Assembly (NCBI RefSeq): GCF_021991835.1
Contig: NZ_JAHDAU010000002.1
Coordinates: 496,001-560,000, forward strand
Source of the DNA: Polaribacter sargassicola
Lineage (GTDB): Bacteria; Bacteroidota; Bacteroidia; Flavobacteriales; Flavobacteriaceae
Direction of reading: 5' to 3'
DNA length: 64,000 nucleotides
This document shows, in pieces, positions 27,666 through 38,830 of the stretch; positions within the stretch are counted from its first letter, which is position 1, and every line of letters starts with the position of its first letter. Both the position numbers and the translations under genes were made by a program. A model generated the notes under the pieces. That model saw nothing but the letters and a program-made list of their open reading frames with translations. It searched no databases and was not told where the DNA came from.

Positions 27666-29065
27666 TATATCGTATCTTTTAAGAAGTTAGCAAACTTCAA
27701 AACAAGTTCGTCATTATTTTTTGCTGCGGTAATTTGCAATCCTGTTTCAGTTCCTTTTGGTATGGTTAAAGTTGGTAACTGACCTAAACTAAAACCAACC
27801 GTATAAGCGTCTGACAAATACATTGCTAACGGGTCTTTTAAACTATCTCCAATTTTTGGTGGTGTTTGTGGTGTTACTGGTGATAAAATTATAGCAACTT
27901 CTTTAAAATCTTTTTCAAAATTTTCAGAAATCTGATCTCTTAAATTTAATCCTTTTAAATAAATTTCATCAGAAAAACCTTGTGACAACACTTGATTTCC
28001 ACCAACAATTCTACGTTTTGTTTCTTCAGAAAAATTATCAGAACGTGTAATAGAGTAGGTATCTTTTAAATTATCGCCTTCTATTCTATTACCATAATTT
28101 GTACCATCTAATCTAGATAAATTAGAGGCCGTTTCTGCCATTGCCAATGTGTAATATGTAGAAACTAACGTATCCGATTCAAAGAAATCTAATTCTTTTA
28201 CTTCAATTCCTTTGGCTTTAATTTTTTCTATTGATGCTAAAAAATCTGCTTTTACTTGGGCATCAATAGCATCATTTTCTATAAAGTTTTTAAAATATCC
28301 AACGGTTTTTATTTCATCAGCATTTAAAACAGCTTCTTCTGATATTGTTTCTGATGCATACGTAGTTTGATCTTTTACATCTTTACCACTCATTACATTT
28401 AAAACAATTCTAATATCTTCTATTGATTTTGCAATTGGCCCAACACAATCTGTAGATGATGCGTAAGCCATAATTCCGTAACGAGAAATTCTTCCGTAAG
28501 TTGGTTTTAATCCGTACACATTGTTGTAACCTGCTGGCTGACGAATAGAACCTCCGGTATCTCCACCAATAGAAAAAACCGTATAATCTTTAGCAACATT
28601 TACTGCAGAACCTCCACTAGAACCTCCACCAACTAAATTTGGATTCACTGCATTTTTTACAGCTCCAAAAATGGTGTTTTCTGATGATGAACCATGACCA
28701 AAAGAATCGCAATTTTCTTTTACTAACGGAATTGCACCTGCATCTAATAATTTTTGAATAGCAGTTGCTGTATAAGATGATTTGTATTTTTTTAATAAAT
28801 CTGAACTTGCTGTAGTGTAAGTTCCTTGTACCATGTACACATCTTTTATTCCAAACGGAATTCCTTCTAACAAACCAATTTCTTCTCCATTTGCAATTTT
28901 AGCATCAACTTTTTGAGCTAATTCTAAAGCCTTAGTATCTAAAAGTGAATTAACAGTATTGTGTGTATTCTGTTTTAATAATTCTAATTTTTCTTGTACT
29001 AATGCTGTACAAGAAATTTCTTTGTTCACCAATTGTTGATGAATTTTATGTATTTGCGATTCCAT
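27665..29065 (-). CDS. gatA: Asp-tRNA(Asn)/Glu-tRNA(Gln) amidotransferase subunit A
   Basis: 466 residues, amidase-signature family. It releases ammonia from glutamine and feeds it to GatB. The Ser-cisSer-Lys triad is visible: Lys in GIPFGIKDVY (about 73), cis-Ser in GGGSSGGSAV (about 148) and nucleophile Ser in GGDTGGSIRQPA (about 171). It starts 1 bp after gatC and its stop overlaps the gatB-aspS start (TAATG at 27663-27667), so all three proteins should be made in linked amounts. Confidence 0.96.
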   Translation of the reverse strand: MESQIHKIHQQLVNKEISCTALVQEKLELLKQNTHNTVNSLLDTKALELAQKVDAKIANGEEIGLLEGIPFGIKDVYMVQGTYTTASSDLLKKYKSSYTATAIQKLLDAGAIPLVKENCDSFGHGSSSENTIFGAVKNAVNPNLVGGGSSGGSAVNVAKDYTVFSIGGDTGGSIRQPAGYNNVYGLKPTYGRISRYGIMAYASSTDCVGPIAKSIEDIRIVLNVMSGKDVKDQTTYASETISEEAVLNADEIKTVGYFKNFIENDAIDAQVKADFLASIEKIKAKGIEVKELDFFESDTLVSTYYTLAMAETASNLSRLDGTNYGNRIEGDNLKDTYSITRSDNFSEETKRRIVGGNQVLSQGFSDEIYLKGLNLRDQISENFEKDFKEVAIILSPVTPQTPPKIGDSLKDPLAMYLSDAYTVGFSLGQLPTLTIPKGTETGLQITAAKNNDELVLKFANFLKDTI

Positions 29066-29066
29066 A

Positions 29067-29336
29067 TTATTCTTCTATCACTTTAGAAACTACTAAAAAC
29101 CCATTTTTCTGTTTCGGAAAATTTTCTTTGATAATATCCTTTTCTATTTGCGGACTATCAACAACAACATCTTCTCTTAAATCATCTAAAGAGACAGCAT
29201 TTTTATGATTGATATTAAAAGAATTATTATTTGATGTATTTGCATTTTTAATTACATCGAACAACTTACTTACAGTTTCAGACTCTTTTGCTCCTTTAAT
29301 ACTCGACAGAACGTCGACTGTCATCATTTTACTCAT
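29067..29336 (-). CDS. gatC: Amidotransferase subunit C, asparagine-rich variant
   Basis: 89 residues. GatC wraps around GatA and stabilises the GatCAB complex. The C-terminal half matches the family (LREDVV at about 53-58, then NFPKQKNGFLVVSKVIE). The N-terminal half is diverged and carries an Asn-rich run (NANTSNNNSFNINHKN, about 31-46). The start is the first ATG after the attenuator terminator, with a purine-rich AAGAG just upstream. Identification rests on the C-terminus and position before gatA. Confidence 0.85.
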   Translation of the reverse strand: MSKMMTVDVLSSIKGAKESETVSKLFDVIKNANTSNNNSFNINHKNAVSLDDLREDVVVDSPQIEKDIIKENFPKQKNGFLVVSKVIEE

Positions 29337-29353
29337 CTCTTAATTTTTAAATT

Positions 29354-29383
29354 AAAAAAGCCTTCCGAAATTCGGAAGGCTTT
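29354..29383 (-). terminator. Attenuator terminator of the gat operon
   Basis: On the minus strand AAAGCCTTCCGAA / TTCGGAAGGCTTT makes a 12-13-bp hairpin followed by six U. It lies 18 nt before the gatC start and 28 nt after the leader-peptide stop. Its 5' arm AGCCTTCCG (29373-29381) is complementary to CGGAAGGTT (29401-29409), allowing 9 pairs including one G-U. Confidence 0.92.
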
Positions 29384-29400
29384 ATATATTTCTAAACAAC

Positions 29401-29409
29401 AACCTTCCG
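29401..29409 (-). promoter_or_regulatory. Antiterminator strand of the gat attenuator
   Basis: CGGAAGGTT begins 2 nt after the leader TAG. It can pair with the terminator 5' arm, so a ribosome at the stop codon would cover it and one stalled upstream would leave it free. Confidence 0.75.
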
Positions 29410-29411
29410 TC

Positions 29412-29459
29412 CTAAAAATTAGGATTATTGAAATTACGATTGTTATTGTTGTTTGTCAT
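29412..29459 (-). CDS. Asparagine-rich leader peptide of the gatCA-gatB::aspS operon
   Basis: ATG...TAG encodes MTNNNNNRNFNNPNF: 9 of 15 codons are Asn (AAC/AAT), five of them consecutive. The frame starts about 11 nt after a likely transcription start from the -7 box at 29477-29484. It is followed by an antiterminator strand 2 nt after the stop and a strong terminator. By analogy with trp, his and phe leaders it should stall when Asn-tRNA(Asn) is scarce and allow transcription of the enzymes that make Asn-tRNA(Asn). I know of no described leader of this type, but I could not search. Confidence 0.85.
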   Translation of the reverse strand: MTNNNNNRNFNNPNF

Positions 29460-29476
29460 TTTTCTTTTATTGCTGA

Positions 29477-29484
29477 CAAATATA
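29477..29484 (-). promoter_or_regulatory. -7 element TATATTTG of the gat leader
   Basis: A perfect TAnnTTTG lies 17 nt before the leader ATG. No TTG is seen at about 19 nt upstream, so the -33 part is weak or atypical. Confidence 0.7.
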
Positions 29485-29638
29485 TATAGAATATATTTTA
29501 TAAAAACTTCTTTTTAAAGTTTTTATAAAGACTTTATAGTATTTTTAATATATATCTATTAATTTATTGATATTTTAAAATATCAACAGAAATAACAAAT
29601 AACTTTAATGATTAGTTAGTATATATTTTCCACAAAAA

Positions 29639-31408
29639 CTAGTTTCTTAAAGGAATTGCTATATTTGGGTAATCTGTTATTATACCATCTACACCCATTT
29701 TAAGTAATTTTACCATATCGTCCTTTTTATTTACTGTCCAAGGAATTACTTTCATATTCTTATTTTGAATCGTTTTTACCTCTTCTTTATTCAATAAAAT
29801 AAAATACGGACTATAAATTTTAGGCACAAAACTTAACATTTTCATGTTTGTTTCAAAATCGTTTTGATATGTTAAAAACGCCAAAGTAAACTCTGGATAT
29901 GTTTTATGAATATATTCTAAAACTCTAGGATCAAAACTTTGTACGGTAATTTTTTCTAAAGGTAATTTTGCCTTTTTTAATTCTGCAATTACAAGATCAG
30001 AAAATTCTGCTACAGAAGGTTGAAATCCGTTTTTTTCATCATTTGGTGTACTTTTAATTTCGATATTATAACGAATTTCATCATTTTTTGCTTCTGCAAA
30101 AGCTATCACTTCAGACATTAAAGGTTTGTAAGCTTTTTCTTTTTTCTGCTCTAAAAACTTAGGATTTCCGATAGAACCCACATCATAACTTTTAATTTTT
30201 TTGTATTTATTTTTATACATATTAAAAGCCAAAGCTTCTTCTTTTGTTATTTTATTTCCTTTAGCATCTAGAGTAACTTCGTTATTTAACCAAGGCTCAT
30301 GAGAAACAACTACTTTATTATCTTTACTAATAACCACATCTAATTCTAAAGTATTTACACCCAACTCTAAGGCTTTATCAAAAGCTTGAATTGTATTTTC
30401 TGGCGATAAACCTCTTGCACCTCTATGCCCTTGTAAATCAAAATTAAACTTTTGTTGTTTTTCTAAAATTACTTCATCAATAAAAGTTACCGTTTCATTA
30501 TAAACACCTTGCCAGTCATTAGATCTTATATCACAAGCAATTACATGATTTCCTGCTTCTGGAAAAGCTACTTTTACTTTTTTATCGTCTGGAGTTCCCA
30601 AAGCATCAAACATTTTTAAAATTGCAGGCACAGATACAACTTTGTCTTGTTCTTTTTCATTTTTATAATAATACCCAACAAAAGCAGGTACTTTAACTTT
30701 AGAAAAAGTAGTTGGATTCATATTTTTAGTTACCATTTTTATCAATGCTTCGTAACCATCTATATGATAAATTGTAGACCAAAATTTAGCTTCTTCTTCT
30801 GGTCTTTCTTGTTTCATAATTTCGCTTCCATTATTCATCTGTATAAATCCGGCTTTTCCTTGCGGCGTAACAATTGCCTTAAAAGCTGGATTTGTAAGAT
30901 CTATAAAAGGAGAATACATAACCAATCCTAAAATATCACTACTATCTTCTGATGCTAATTTTAAACTTAAAGTACCACCTGTAGATGTACTTACTAAAAT
31001 TATTTTTTTACCAATTATTTTACCAATTGATAAAGCTTCTTTTGCTGTTTCTATGTAATTTTCTGGAGTTAATTTGCTAAAACTATCGTCTCTATTAATA
31101 CCGTGTTCTTTTAATCGAGACATATATACATTGGCATTGTATTTTTTAGAAAGCTGACTCATAACCGGTTCTCCTTCTCTACTACTTGCGCCAAAACCAT
31201 GTAAATACACAAATGCAATATCAGACTGTTTTTGCTTAAAACCTTCTGCCCAAATAATTTTTGCTTCATTATTTGGTTTAATGTTCTTATTGCTATTTTC
31301 TTTTGTATTTACAATACTTTCTATTGTCATTATCGTTTTTACTTCTTGCCCTAAAATTGCAAAATTAAAGGCTATTAATAAAAGCGAAGTTAAAAATGTT
31401 TTTTGCAT
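29639..31408 (-). CDS. Fusion of alpha/beta hydrolase and glycerophosphodiester phosphodiesterase
   Basis: 589 residues with a signal peptide (ends near AILGQE). Residues about 55-320 are an alpha/beta hydrolase: FVYLHGFGASS, nucleophile elbow STSTGG (about 138-143), late His in AGNHVIAC. Residues about 322-589 are a GDPD domain: GHRGARGLSPENT (about 328-340), ELDVVISKDNKVVVSHEP, IEIKS, QSFDPRVL and ITDYP. GDPDs split deacylated phospholipids into glycerol-3-phosphate and an alcohol. Joining an esterase to a GDPD suggests two sequential steps on lipids outside the cytoplasm. It lies 81 bp downstream of the TonB-receptor gene, behind a terminator-like hairpin. Confidence 0.88.
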   Translation of the reverse strand: MQKTFLTSLLLIAFNFAILGQEVKTIMTIESIVNTKENSNKNIKPNNEAKIIWAEGFKQKQSDIAFVYLHGFGASSREGEPVMSQLSKKYNANVYMSRLKEHGINRDDSFSKLTPENYIETAKEALSIGKIIGKKIILVSTSTGGTLSLKLASEDSSDILGLVMYSPFIDLTNPAFKAIVTPQGKAGFIQMNNGSEIMKQERPEEEAKFWSTIYHIDGYEALIKMVTKNMNPTTFSKVKVPAFVGYYYKNEKEQDKVVSVPAILKMFDALGTPDDKKVKVAFPEAGNHVIACDIRSNDWQGVYNETVTFIDEVILEKQQKFNFDLQGHRGARGLSPENTIQAFDKALELGVNTLELDVVISKDNKVVVSHEPWLNNEVTLDAKGNKITKEEALAFNMYKNKYKKIKSYDVGSIGNPKFLEQKKEKAYKPLMSEVIAFAEAKNDEIRYNIEIKSTPNDEKNGFQPSVAEFSDLVIAELKKAKLPLEKITVQSFDPRVLEYIHKTYPEFTLAFLTYQNDFETNMKMLSFVPKIYSPYFILLNKEEVKTIQNKNMKVIPWTVNKKDDMVKLLKMGVDGIITDYPNIAIPLRN

Positions 31409-31422
31409 AATAATTATATTTT

Positions 31423-31470
31423 AAAAAAAGCTATCTAAAATGTTTGTTAAAACACCTTAAGATAGCTTTT
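31423..31470 (-). terminator. Terminator after the TonB receptor gene
   Basis: On the minus strand AAAAGCTATCT pairs with AGATAGCTTTT (11 bp) across a 23-nt loop and continues into a U run. Read-through into the fusion hydrolase gene is possible. Confidence 0.7.
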
Positions 31471-31489
31471 CTATTTTACTTAATTCTTT

Positions 31490-33994
31490 TTAAAAATTTG
31501 CTTTTACTTGTACTCCAAAAAATCTAGGAGCACCTGCAATAAAAGTTGGTATACCAAAAGCACCACCTGTATTACCAGCATCTACAATAAATTCTTTATC
31601 TAAAACATTGTTCATAAAGAAAGTAAGTTCATAATCTTTATTAAAAATTAAACCTGTTTTAAAGTTTAAAATTCCATATCCGTCTTGAGAAATTTCTGGT
31701 AAGTTTGTTTCTTCAAAAAACACTTTAGATTTGTAAGTATATGTTGGTCTAAAAAAGAAATCTAAATTTTCATTAATTTCTGGATTGATATTAAATCCTG
31801 CAGAAAAAGAATGTTTAGGAGTTAATCTAAATGTATTTCCTGCCAAAGCTTGTTCATTTCCGTTAGAATCTACATCATCAAAAGAAGCATCTATATAACC
31901 ATAGTTTGCAAAAAAGCTAGAGTTTTTTGTAAAAGCATATTGCATTGCTGTTTCAAAACCAAAAGAACTTGCGTTACCACTATCTTCTGGCGTAACCGTT
32001 AAAACACCATCTTCAAACTTACTTACTGTTGTTTGAAAATTAGAATAATCATACATATATGCATTTACATCAAATTGTAAAGTATTATTTAAAAATAAAG
32101 ACTTTGCTCCAACTTCATAAGACCAAACAATTTCATCAGACAAAATATTAGTTTCTGTTGCCGTAACATTAATAACATTTGGTCTTCTTCCTCTTGATGT
32201 AGTACCGAATAATGTAATATTTTCACTTACATCATAATTTACAGCAAAACGTCCAACTGCTGATAAAAAATTATCACTTGCTTCTATTTTTTCGCCACCT
32301 GTTGATGCAAACAATATGTTAGGAAAGCTACCTGTTAAATATCCTAAAACAGATGGATTTTCTGAATCTGTTACCTGATAACCTGCATTTATATTTTCTA
32401 ACGTTGCTCTTAAACCTAATGTAAAAGATAATTTTTCTGTAACATCATAAGAAGCATCTGCAAAAACGTCTCCAGAATAATTTTTACCAAAATTAGTATT
32501 TCCTTCTGTATTAAAAGAATTTAAAGGAGCACCTGCTAACGGACCAAAAGTATCTGGATCATTTGGTAAATTTGGTAATAATGTTGGTACACCACCAACT
32601 AATAAAGCTGCAGGGTTTAAGAAAATCATTGCTACACTTTGCTCATTATACTCCCAAGGCACATATTGTGAACCGTTTTCATAAAAGAAATTTGCACCAA
32701 AGAAACCTCTAAATTTATCATCATTATCAAAATTGAATCTAAATTCTTGGCTAAATTGTTCTCCTTTTGATATTTCATGAAAAAATAAAGCAGGAGCCGC
32801 AGTTCCGTCCGCATCAAAAGCTTCATCAGAATTAAACTTTCTGTAAGCTGTTGTAGAAGTTAAATCCCAAACATCGTTAAAATCATGTTTTAAAATTGCA
32901 GTAACTCCCCAAACAGTTCTATCCAAACCTAACTCTTCTCCTCTTTCTAAATCTGCAAAGGTATTAGGATTTAAATCTCCTCCTAAAGGCGCAAAAGTTC
33001 CACTTTTAAAAGAAGTTCCTGGAGGTGTATCTTGTTGCCAGTTTGCAATAAGATCTAAAGTTGTATCATCATTTAACAAATATCTAAACGAAGTTCTAAA
33101 AGCAACAGTTTCTTTTCCGTTTAAATCTCCACCAGAAAGATTCTCTATAAAACCATCTCTTTTATTATAGATTGCAGCAGCTCTAAAAAATAGTTTATCT
33201 TCTACTAATGGTGCATTATAATGACCTGTTGCTAAAAACTGATTAAAGTTACCATAACCTAATTTTACAGAACCAGAAGTTTCGTTTTTTGCTTTGTTTT
33301 GAATGATGTGCATTGCACCTATTTGAGCACCTCTACCAAATAAAGTTCCTTGTGGACCTTTTAAAACCTCTACACGTTCAATATCATATAATTCTACTAC
33401 AGAACCTCTAGATTTACTGATAGAAACTCCGTCTTGAAAAATAGATACTCTTGGCTCTACTCTAGAGTCTCCACTATCACTTGTAATACCTCTTACTACA
33501 ATTCCTGGATTATTTACACTCTGAATTTGCACCTGAAAACCTGGCACATATTCTGATAAAGCATCATACTCATAAGTACCTTGATTTTCTAAAAAATCTG
33601 TTCCGTAAGATGTAATTGCAATTGGTACATCTTTATTTTTTTGTTCTCTTTTTTGAGATGTTACTACAACACCTTCTAATAAATAAGAGCTTTCTTTTAA
33701 AACAAAATTCTGAATAGTTTCATTATTACCAACTACTACTTTTTTAGTTATTGTATTATAACCAATGTAAGACACCTCTACTACATAAGTAGCACTTGCA
33801 ATATCTTTTAACAAAAAACTTCCATCAATATCTGAAGTTGTTCCTATAGATAAACTTTTAACATGAACACTTGCACCCATAATTGGCTCTCCTTGTTCTG
33901 TTGTAATTGTTCCTTTTAAAACGCCTTTATTTTGAGCGTTAATATTAATTACACTAAAAAGTGTTAGAAAAGTAAGTAAAAATTTAAATCGCAT
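31490..33994 (-). CDS. TonB-dependent outer-membrane receptor
   Basis: 834 residues with a signal peptide (ends ININAQ). CarboxypepD-like domain at about 24-110 (GEPIMGASVHVKS...GSF), plug at about 115-235 (KDVPIAITSYG, IVVRGI, VEVLKGPQGTLFGRGAQIG) and a barrel to the C-terminal Phe (FFGVQVKANF). The plug motifs fit the FecA/iron-complex type, not SusC, and no SusD gene is adjacent. The neighbours, a porin-like protein and a lipid phosphodiesterase, suggest a phosphate- or lipid-derived substrate; this is inference only. Confidence 0.9.
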   Translation of the reverse strand: MRFKFLLTFLTLFSVININAQNKGVLKGTITTEQGEPIMGASVHVKSLSIGTTSDIDGSFLLKDIASATYVVEVSYIGYNTITKKVVVGNNETIQNFVLKESSYLLEGVVVTSQKREQKNKDVPIAITSYGTDFLENQGTYEYDALSEYVPGFQVQIQSVNNPGIVVRGITSDSGDSRVEPRVSIFQDGVSISKSRGSVVELYDIERVEVLKGPQGTLFGRGAQIGAMHIIQNKAKNETSGSVKLGYGNFNQFLATGHYNAPLVEDKLFFRAAAIYNKRDGFIENLSGGDLNGKETVAFRTSFRYLLNDDTTLDLIANWQQDTPPGTSFKSGTFAPLGGDLNPNTFADLERGEELGLDRTVWGVTAILKHDFNDVWDLTSTTAYRKFNSDEAFDADGTAAPALFFHEISKGEQFSQEFRFNFDNDDKFRGFFGANFFYENGSQYVPWEYNEQSVAMIFLNPAALLVGGVPTLLPNLPNDPDTFGPLAGAPLNSFNTEGNTNFGKNYSGDVFADASYDVTEKLSFTLGLRATLENINAGYQVTDSENPSVLGYLTGSFPNILFASTGGEKIEASDNFLSAVGRFAVNYDVSENITLFGTTSRGRRPNVINVTATETNILSDEIVWSYEVGAKSLFLNNTLQFDVNAYMYDYSNFQTTVSKFEDGVLTVTPEDSGNASSFGFETAMQYAFTKNSSFFANYGYIDASFDDVDSNGNEQALAGNTFRLTPKHSFSAGFNINPEINENLDFFFRPTYTYKSKVFFEETNLPEISQDGYGILNFKTGLIFNKDYELTFFMNNVLDKEFIVDAGNTGGAFGIPTFIAGAPRFFGVQVKANF

Positions 33995-34060
33995 TTCTTA
34001 TAATTTATAATTAAGTAGAGTGCGAATTTATCTTAGAAAAACAACCTTTTTATTAACTAA

Positions 34061-34103
34061 AAATGATACTAATGTTACATTTTGCAACATTTTGTATCAT
34101 TTT
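34061..34103 (-). terminator. Hairpin with three 10-bp direct repeats between porin and TonB receptor genes
   Basis: AAATGATAC and GTATCATTT form the outer stem and TGTT/AACA an inner one, followed by a U tract on either strand. Inside, ACATTTTGCA, ACATTTTGTA and TCATTTTTTT repeat with exact 10-bp period (34077-34106 on plus). It could be a terminator after the porin-like gene, an operator for the receptor gene, or both. Confidence 0.55.
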
Positions 34104-34162
34104 TTTTCTAATAATTTACAATAAAATAATATTTACTCTTTTTACATAACTAATTATTGACA

Positions 34163-35431
34163 TTAAAATAAAGACACTTGATATTGCAAAACAAGCATAC
34201 CTTTGTATTCTTTTTGTTTAAGTATTAATGCATCAAAAATTGGACGATGTTGATAACCTAAACTAAGTTTTCTTGCATGCCCACCGTCTAATAAAAAGTT
34301 TAGTGTAAAATCATAAACTGTCATTTGATCTACTAACGCATCAAAATTAGAGGTTTGAATTGCAACATTTGGTTGCACAACTATTGGATAATTTAAAATT
34401 TTAGCCTTTTTAAATGCATAACCCAATTGTGTATACCAAGTTGTACCAGTACCAATCATCGGAAACGCAACTCCAGATCCATTAAAATCATTCCCACCAC
34501 TTGTTGCAGGATTATTAGCTCCTACATTTCTAACGTAATCTTTACCATAATCATAATCAAAAAAACCTAAATACGCAGTAATAGCTGCATCATTATTTAA
34601 GGGCAAATTTAAAAACGAATCTATAGCCCAATGTTTCATATCATATAAATTTGTCCCCGCTAATAAAGCATCATCATCACTCATTGCTTTTTCTTGAAAC
34701 TGAAAACCTGCTCCTATATTAAACACTTTTTTAGTTTGCATATAAGAACCTGCCAAATAAGCTGATTTATTAGATTCCATTTCAAAAAACTGATAATTAA
34801 TATAAGATGATGTTCGAACTCTAGGTCTATTATTTGCAAAATCTACCTTACCACTTGGTACAGAAGTTACTAAAGTTGGTCTACTAAAAGTAACTCTATA
34901 ATCAAATTTATTAACTTGCCCTTTTACCCAAACACTTAACAAACGCCCAATATGGTCGTTTTTATTAACGGTTGTTAAAACAAATAAAGGAGAATCTAAA
35001 CCCATTAAAGATTTACTAGAACGCACATTATACCTACTTAAACCTTGCCAACCAGATTTACCAAAACCTACTTCTAACTTTTTATCAAAAGCATATTCTG
35101 CGTATAAATCTAAAATTTCTACAGGAAAACTTCCATCTTGGTAATTATAATTATTTCCACCAAAAATAGAATAGAAATATAATTTTGGTGTTACTTGAGA
35201 TGTTATTGGTATTCTTAAACGCCTCATAGAAACATCTGCATAACTATTAGTAGCTTCTCCATTAATTAAAGAACCTTCGTTTAAGCTAGAATAACGCAAC
35301 CAAAACTGAGAAGTGATGTTCCATTTTAACGTAGGCTTAAACTTTTCCTTTTCTTGTCCGTAAAAAAAATAAGAAGAAAACAAAAAGGTAACTATTAAAC
35401 ACTTTTTAAATAAATTTTGCATTAATTTCAT
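34163..35431 (-). CDS. Porin-like outer-membrane protein (phosphate-selective-porin style)
   Basis: About 422 residues from ATG at 35431 (MKLMQNLFKKCLIVTFLF, cleavage near YGQE). The open frame extends to 35494, but that would start upstream of the -7 box at 35458-35465. The body is beta-barrel-like with alternating aromatics and a C-terminal Phe (QYQVSLF). KWNITSQFWLRYSSLNEG, MRRLRIPI and LDLYAEYAFDKKLEVGFGKSGW recall OprO/OprP-type porins. The assignment is by style, not a diagnostic motif. It precedes the TonB receptor gene by 168 bp. Confidence 0.7.
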   Translation of the reverse strand: MKLMQNLFKKCLIVTFLFSSYFFYGQEKEKFKPTLKWNITSQFWLRYSSLNEGSLINGEATNSYADVSMRRLRIPITSQVTPKLYFYSIFGGNNYNYQDGSFPVEILDLYAEYAFDKKLEVGFGKSGWQGLSRYNVRSSKSLMGLDSPLFVLTTVNKNDHIGRLLSVWVKGQVNKFDYRVTFSRPTLVTSVPSGKVDFANNRPRVRTSSYINYQFFEMESNKSAYLAGSYMQTKKVFNIGAGFQFQEKAMSDDDALLAGTNLYDMKHWAIDSFLNLPLNNDAAITAYLGFFDYDYGKDYVRNVGANNPATSGGNDFNGSGVAFPMIGTGTTWYTQLGYAFKKAKILNYPIVVQPNVAIQTSNFDALVDQMTVYDFTLNFLLDGGHARKLSLGYQHRPIFDALILKQKEYKGMLVLQYQVSLF

Positions 35432-37742
<2,311 letters not shown>

Positions 37743-37759
37743 TTAATTCTTAATCAATA

Positions 37760-37796
37760 AAAAAAGGTGTATGAAAAAAAATCATACACCTTTTTT
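37760..37796. terminator. Bidirectional terminator after gyrB
   Basis: A perfect 15-bp stem A6GGTGTATGA / TCATACACCT6 with a 7-nt A loop separates convergent gyrB and the DUF6588 gene. Confidence 0.92.
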
Positions 37797-37814
37797 ATTT
37801 TATCTATTATTTGG

Positions 37815-38816
37815 TTATCTAATACTAAAACCTATTCTAACAGAAACCACATCGTACTCTTGTACAGCATATTCTGCTGCAATATTTAAAACCCATAAAT
37901 CCATACTCAAACCTAAATTAGTTCTAAAAGAATTCCCTTCATAATCTAACTGTACAGGATCTATATATTGTTCTCCAGAAGAAGTAGTCTCATATGTACC
38001 TAACACATTTACATCTGTTTCATAAGAAGTTGTACCTACACCTCCATAAATTGTAAAAATTGAAAGTTTTTTAGATGCTAATAATTGAAACATAAAAGTT
38101 TTTGTATTAAACTCTAATGCTTGTGTAGGATTATCATCTGGATCTATATAAAACTTAGATTTTATATCATTCCAAGCAACTATAGCAGAAAAATCAAAAG
38201 GCAATTTCTTTACAAAAGGAATCCATTGTTTTAAATCATGCTTAACACCAATACCAAATGTAGAAAACTCATACTCATCTGCTGATTGCTCTGGAACAAA
38301 TCTTACAATTAAATCTGTTTTCTTAAAAAGCCCAATACCTGCTTGAATCATTGCTGAAGGCACAACATTATACCCAATTGCTTCTTTTAAACCAGAACCA
38401 GGTAATGCAGAAGTAGACACAGAGTCTCCAATATCATCTGTAAATTTTAATAACGGTCTATCTTCTAATTCTTGCGACCCAAATAAAGTTGGTATATCTG
38501 CAGATGAAAGACTCTCATCATCTAATTTAATGTTCTTATAATCTGCATTATTAAAAGTAAAAGTCTCATCATTTTGTGGTACTAATGCTCCATTTGCTAT
38601 AACAGAAATATCAATTCCTAAAAACTTGTGCGCTTTTGCAGTAGTATACCATCCTCCATTAATTCCGTTTCCAAAACCAGTTGAAAATGGTTTTACATAA
38701 CCATGTAAAAGTGTTTGAGCATCTGCTACACCTCCTTCTAAAACTGATTCTAAATCAACCTGTGCAGAAGAAACAATACTACTAAATACGAATATAAATG
38801 CTATTATTTTTTTCAT
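37815..38816 (-). CDS. DUF6588-family outer-membrane-like protein (copy 1)
   Basis: 333 residues with a signal peptide (ends VSSAQ). The GYVKPFSTGFGNGINGGWYTTAKAHK segment near the start and the repeated beta-rich pattern to the end (VVSVRIGFSIR) match the DUF6588 family. It is paralogous to the protein at 40002-41012: both share LLHGY/LLQGYYRPA, NNGW and A.THKPFGFD / AKAHKFLGID landmarks. It follows the lipoprotein gene by 14 bp. Beta-barrel location is inferred; function unknown. Confidence 0.75.
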   Translation of the reverse strand: MKKIIAFIFVFSSIVSSAQVDLESVLEGGVADAQTLLHGYVKPFSTGFGNGINGGWYTTAKAHKFLGIDISVIANGALVPQNDETFTFNNADYKNIKLDDESLSSADIPTLFGSQELEDRPLLKFTDDIGDSVSTSALPGSGLKEAIGYNVVPSAMIQAGIGLFKKTDLIVRFVPEQSADEYEFSTFGIGVKHDLKQWIPFVKKLPFDFSAIVAWNDIKSKFYIDPDDNPTQALEFNTKTFMFQLLASKKLSIFTIYGGVGTTSYETDVNVLGTYETTSSGEQYIDPVQLDYEGNSFRTNLGLSMDLWVLNIAAEYAVQEYDVVSVRIGFSIR

Positions 38817-38830
38817 CCTTTTTTCGTTTT

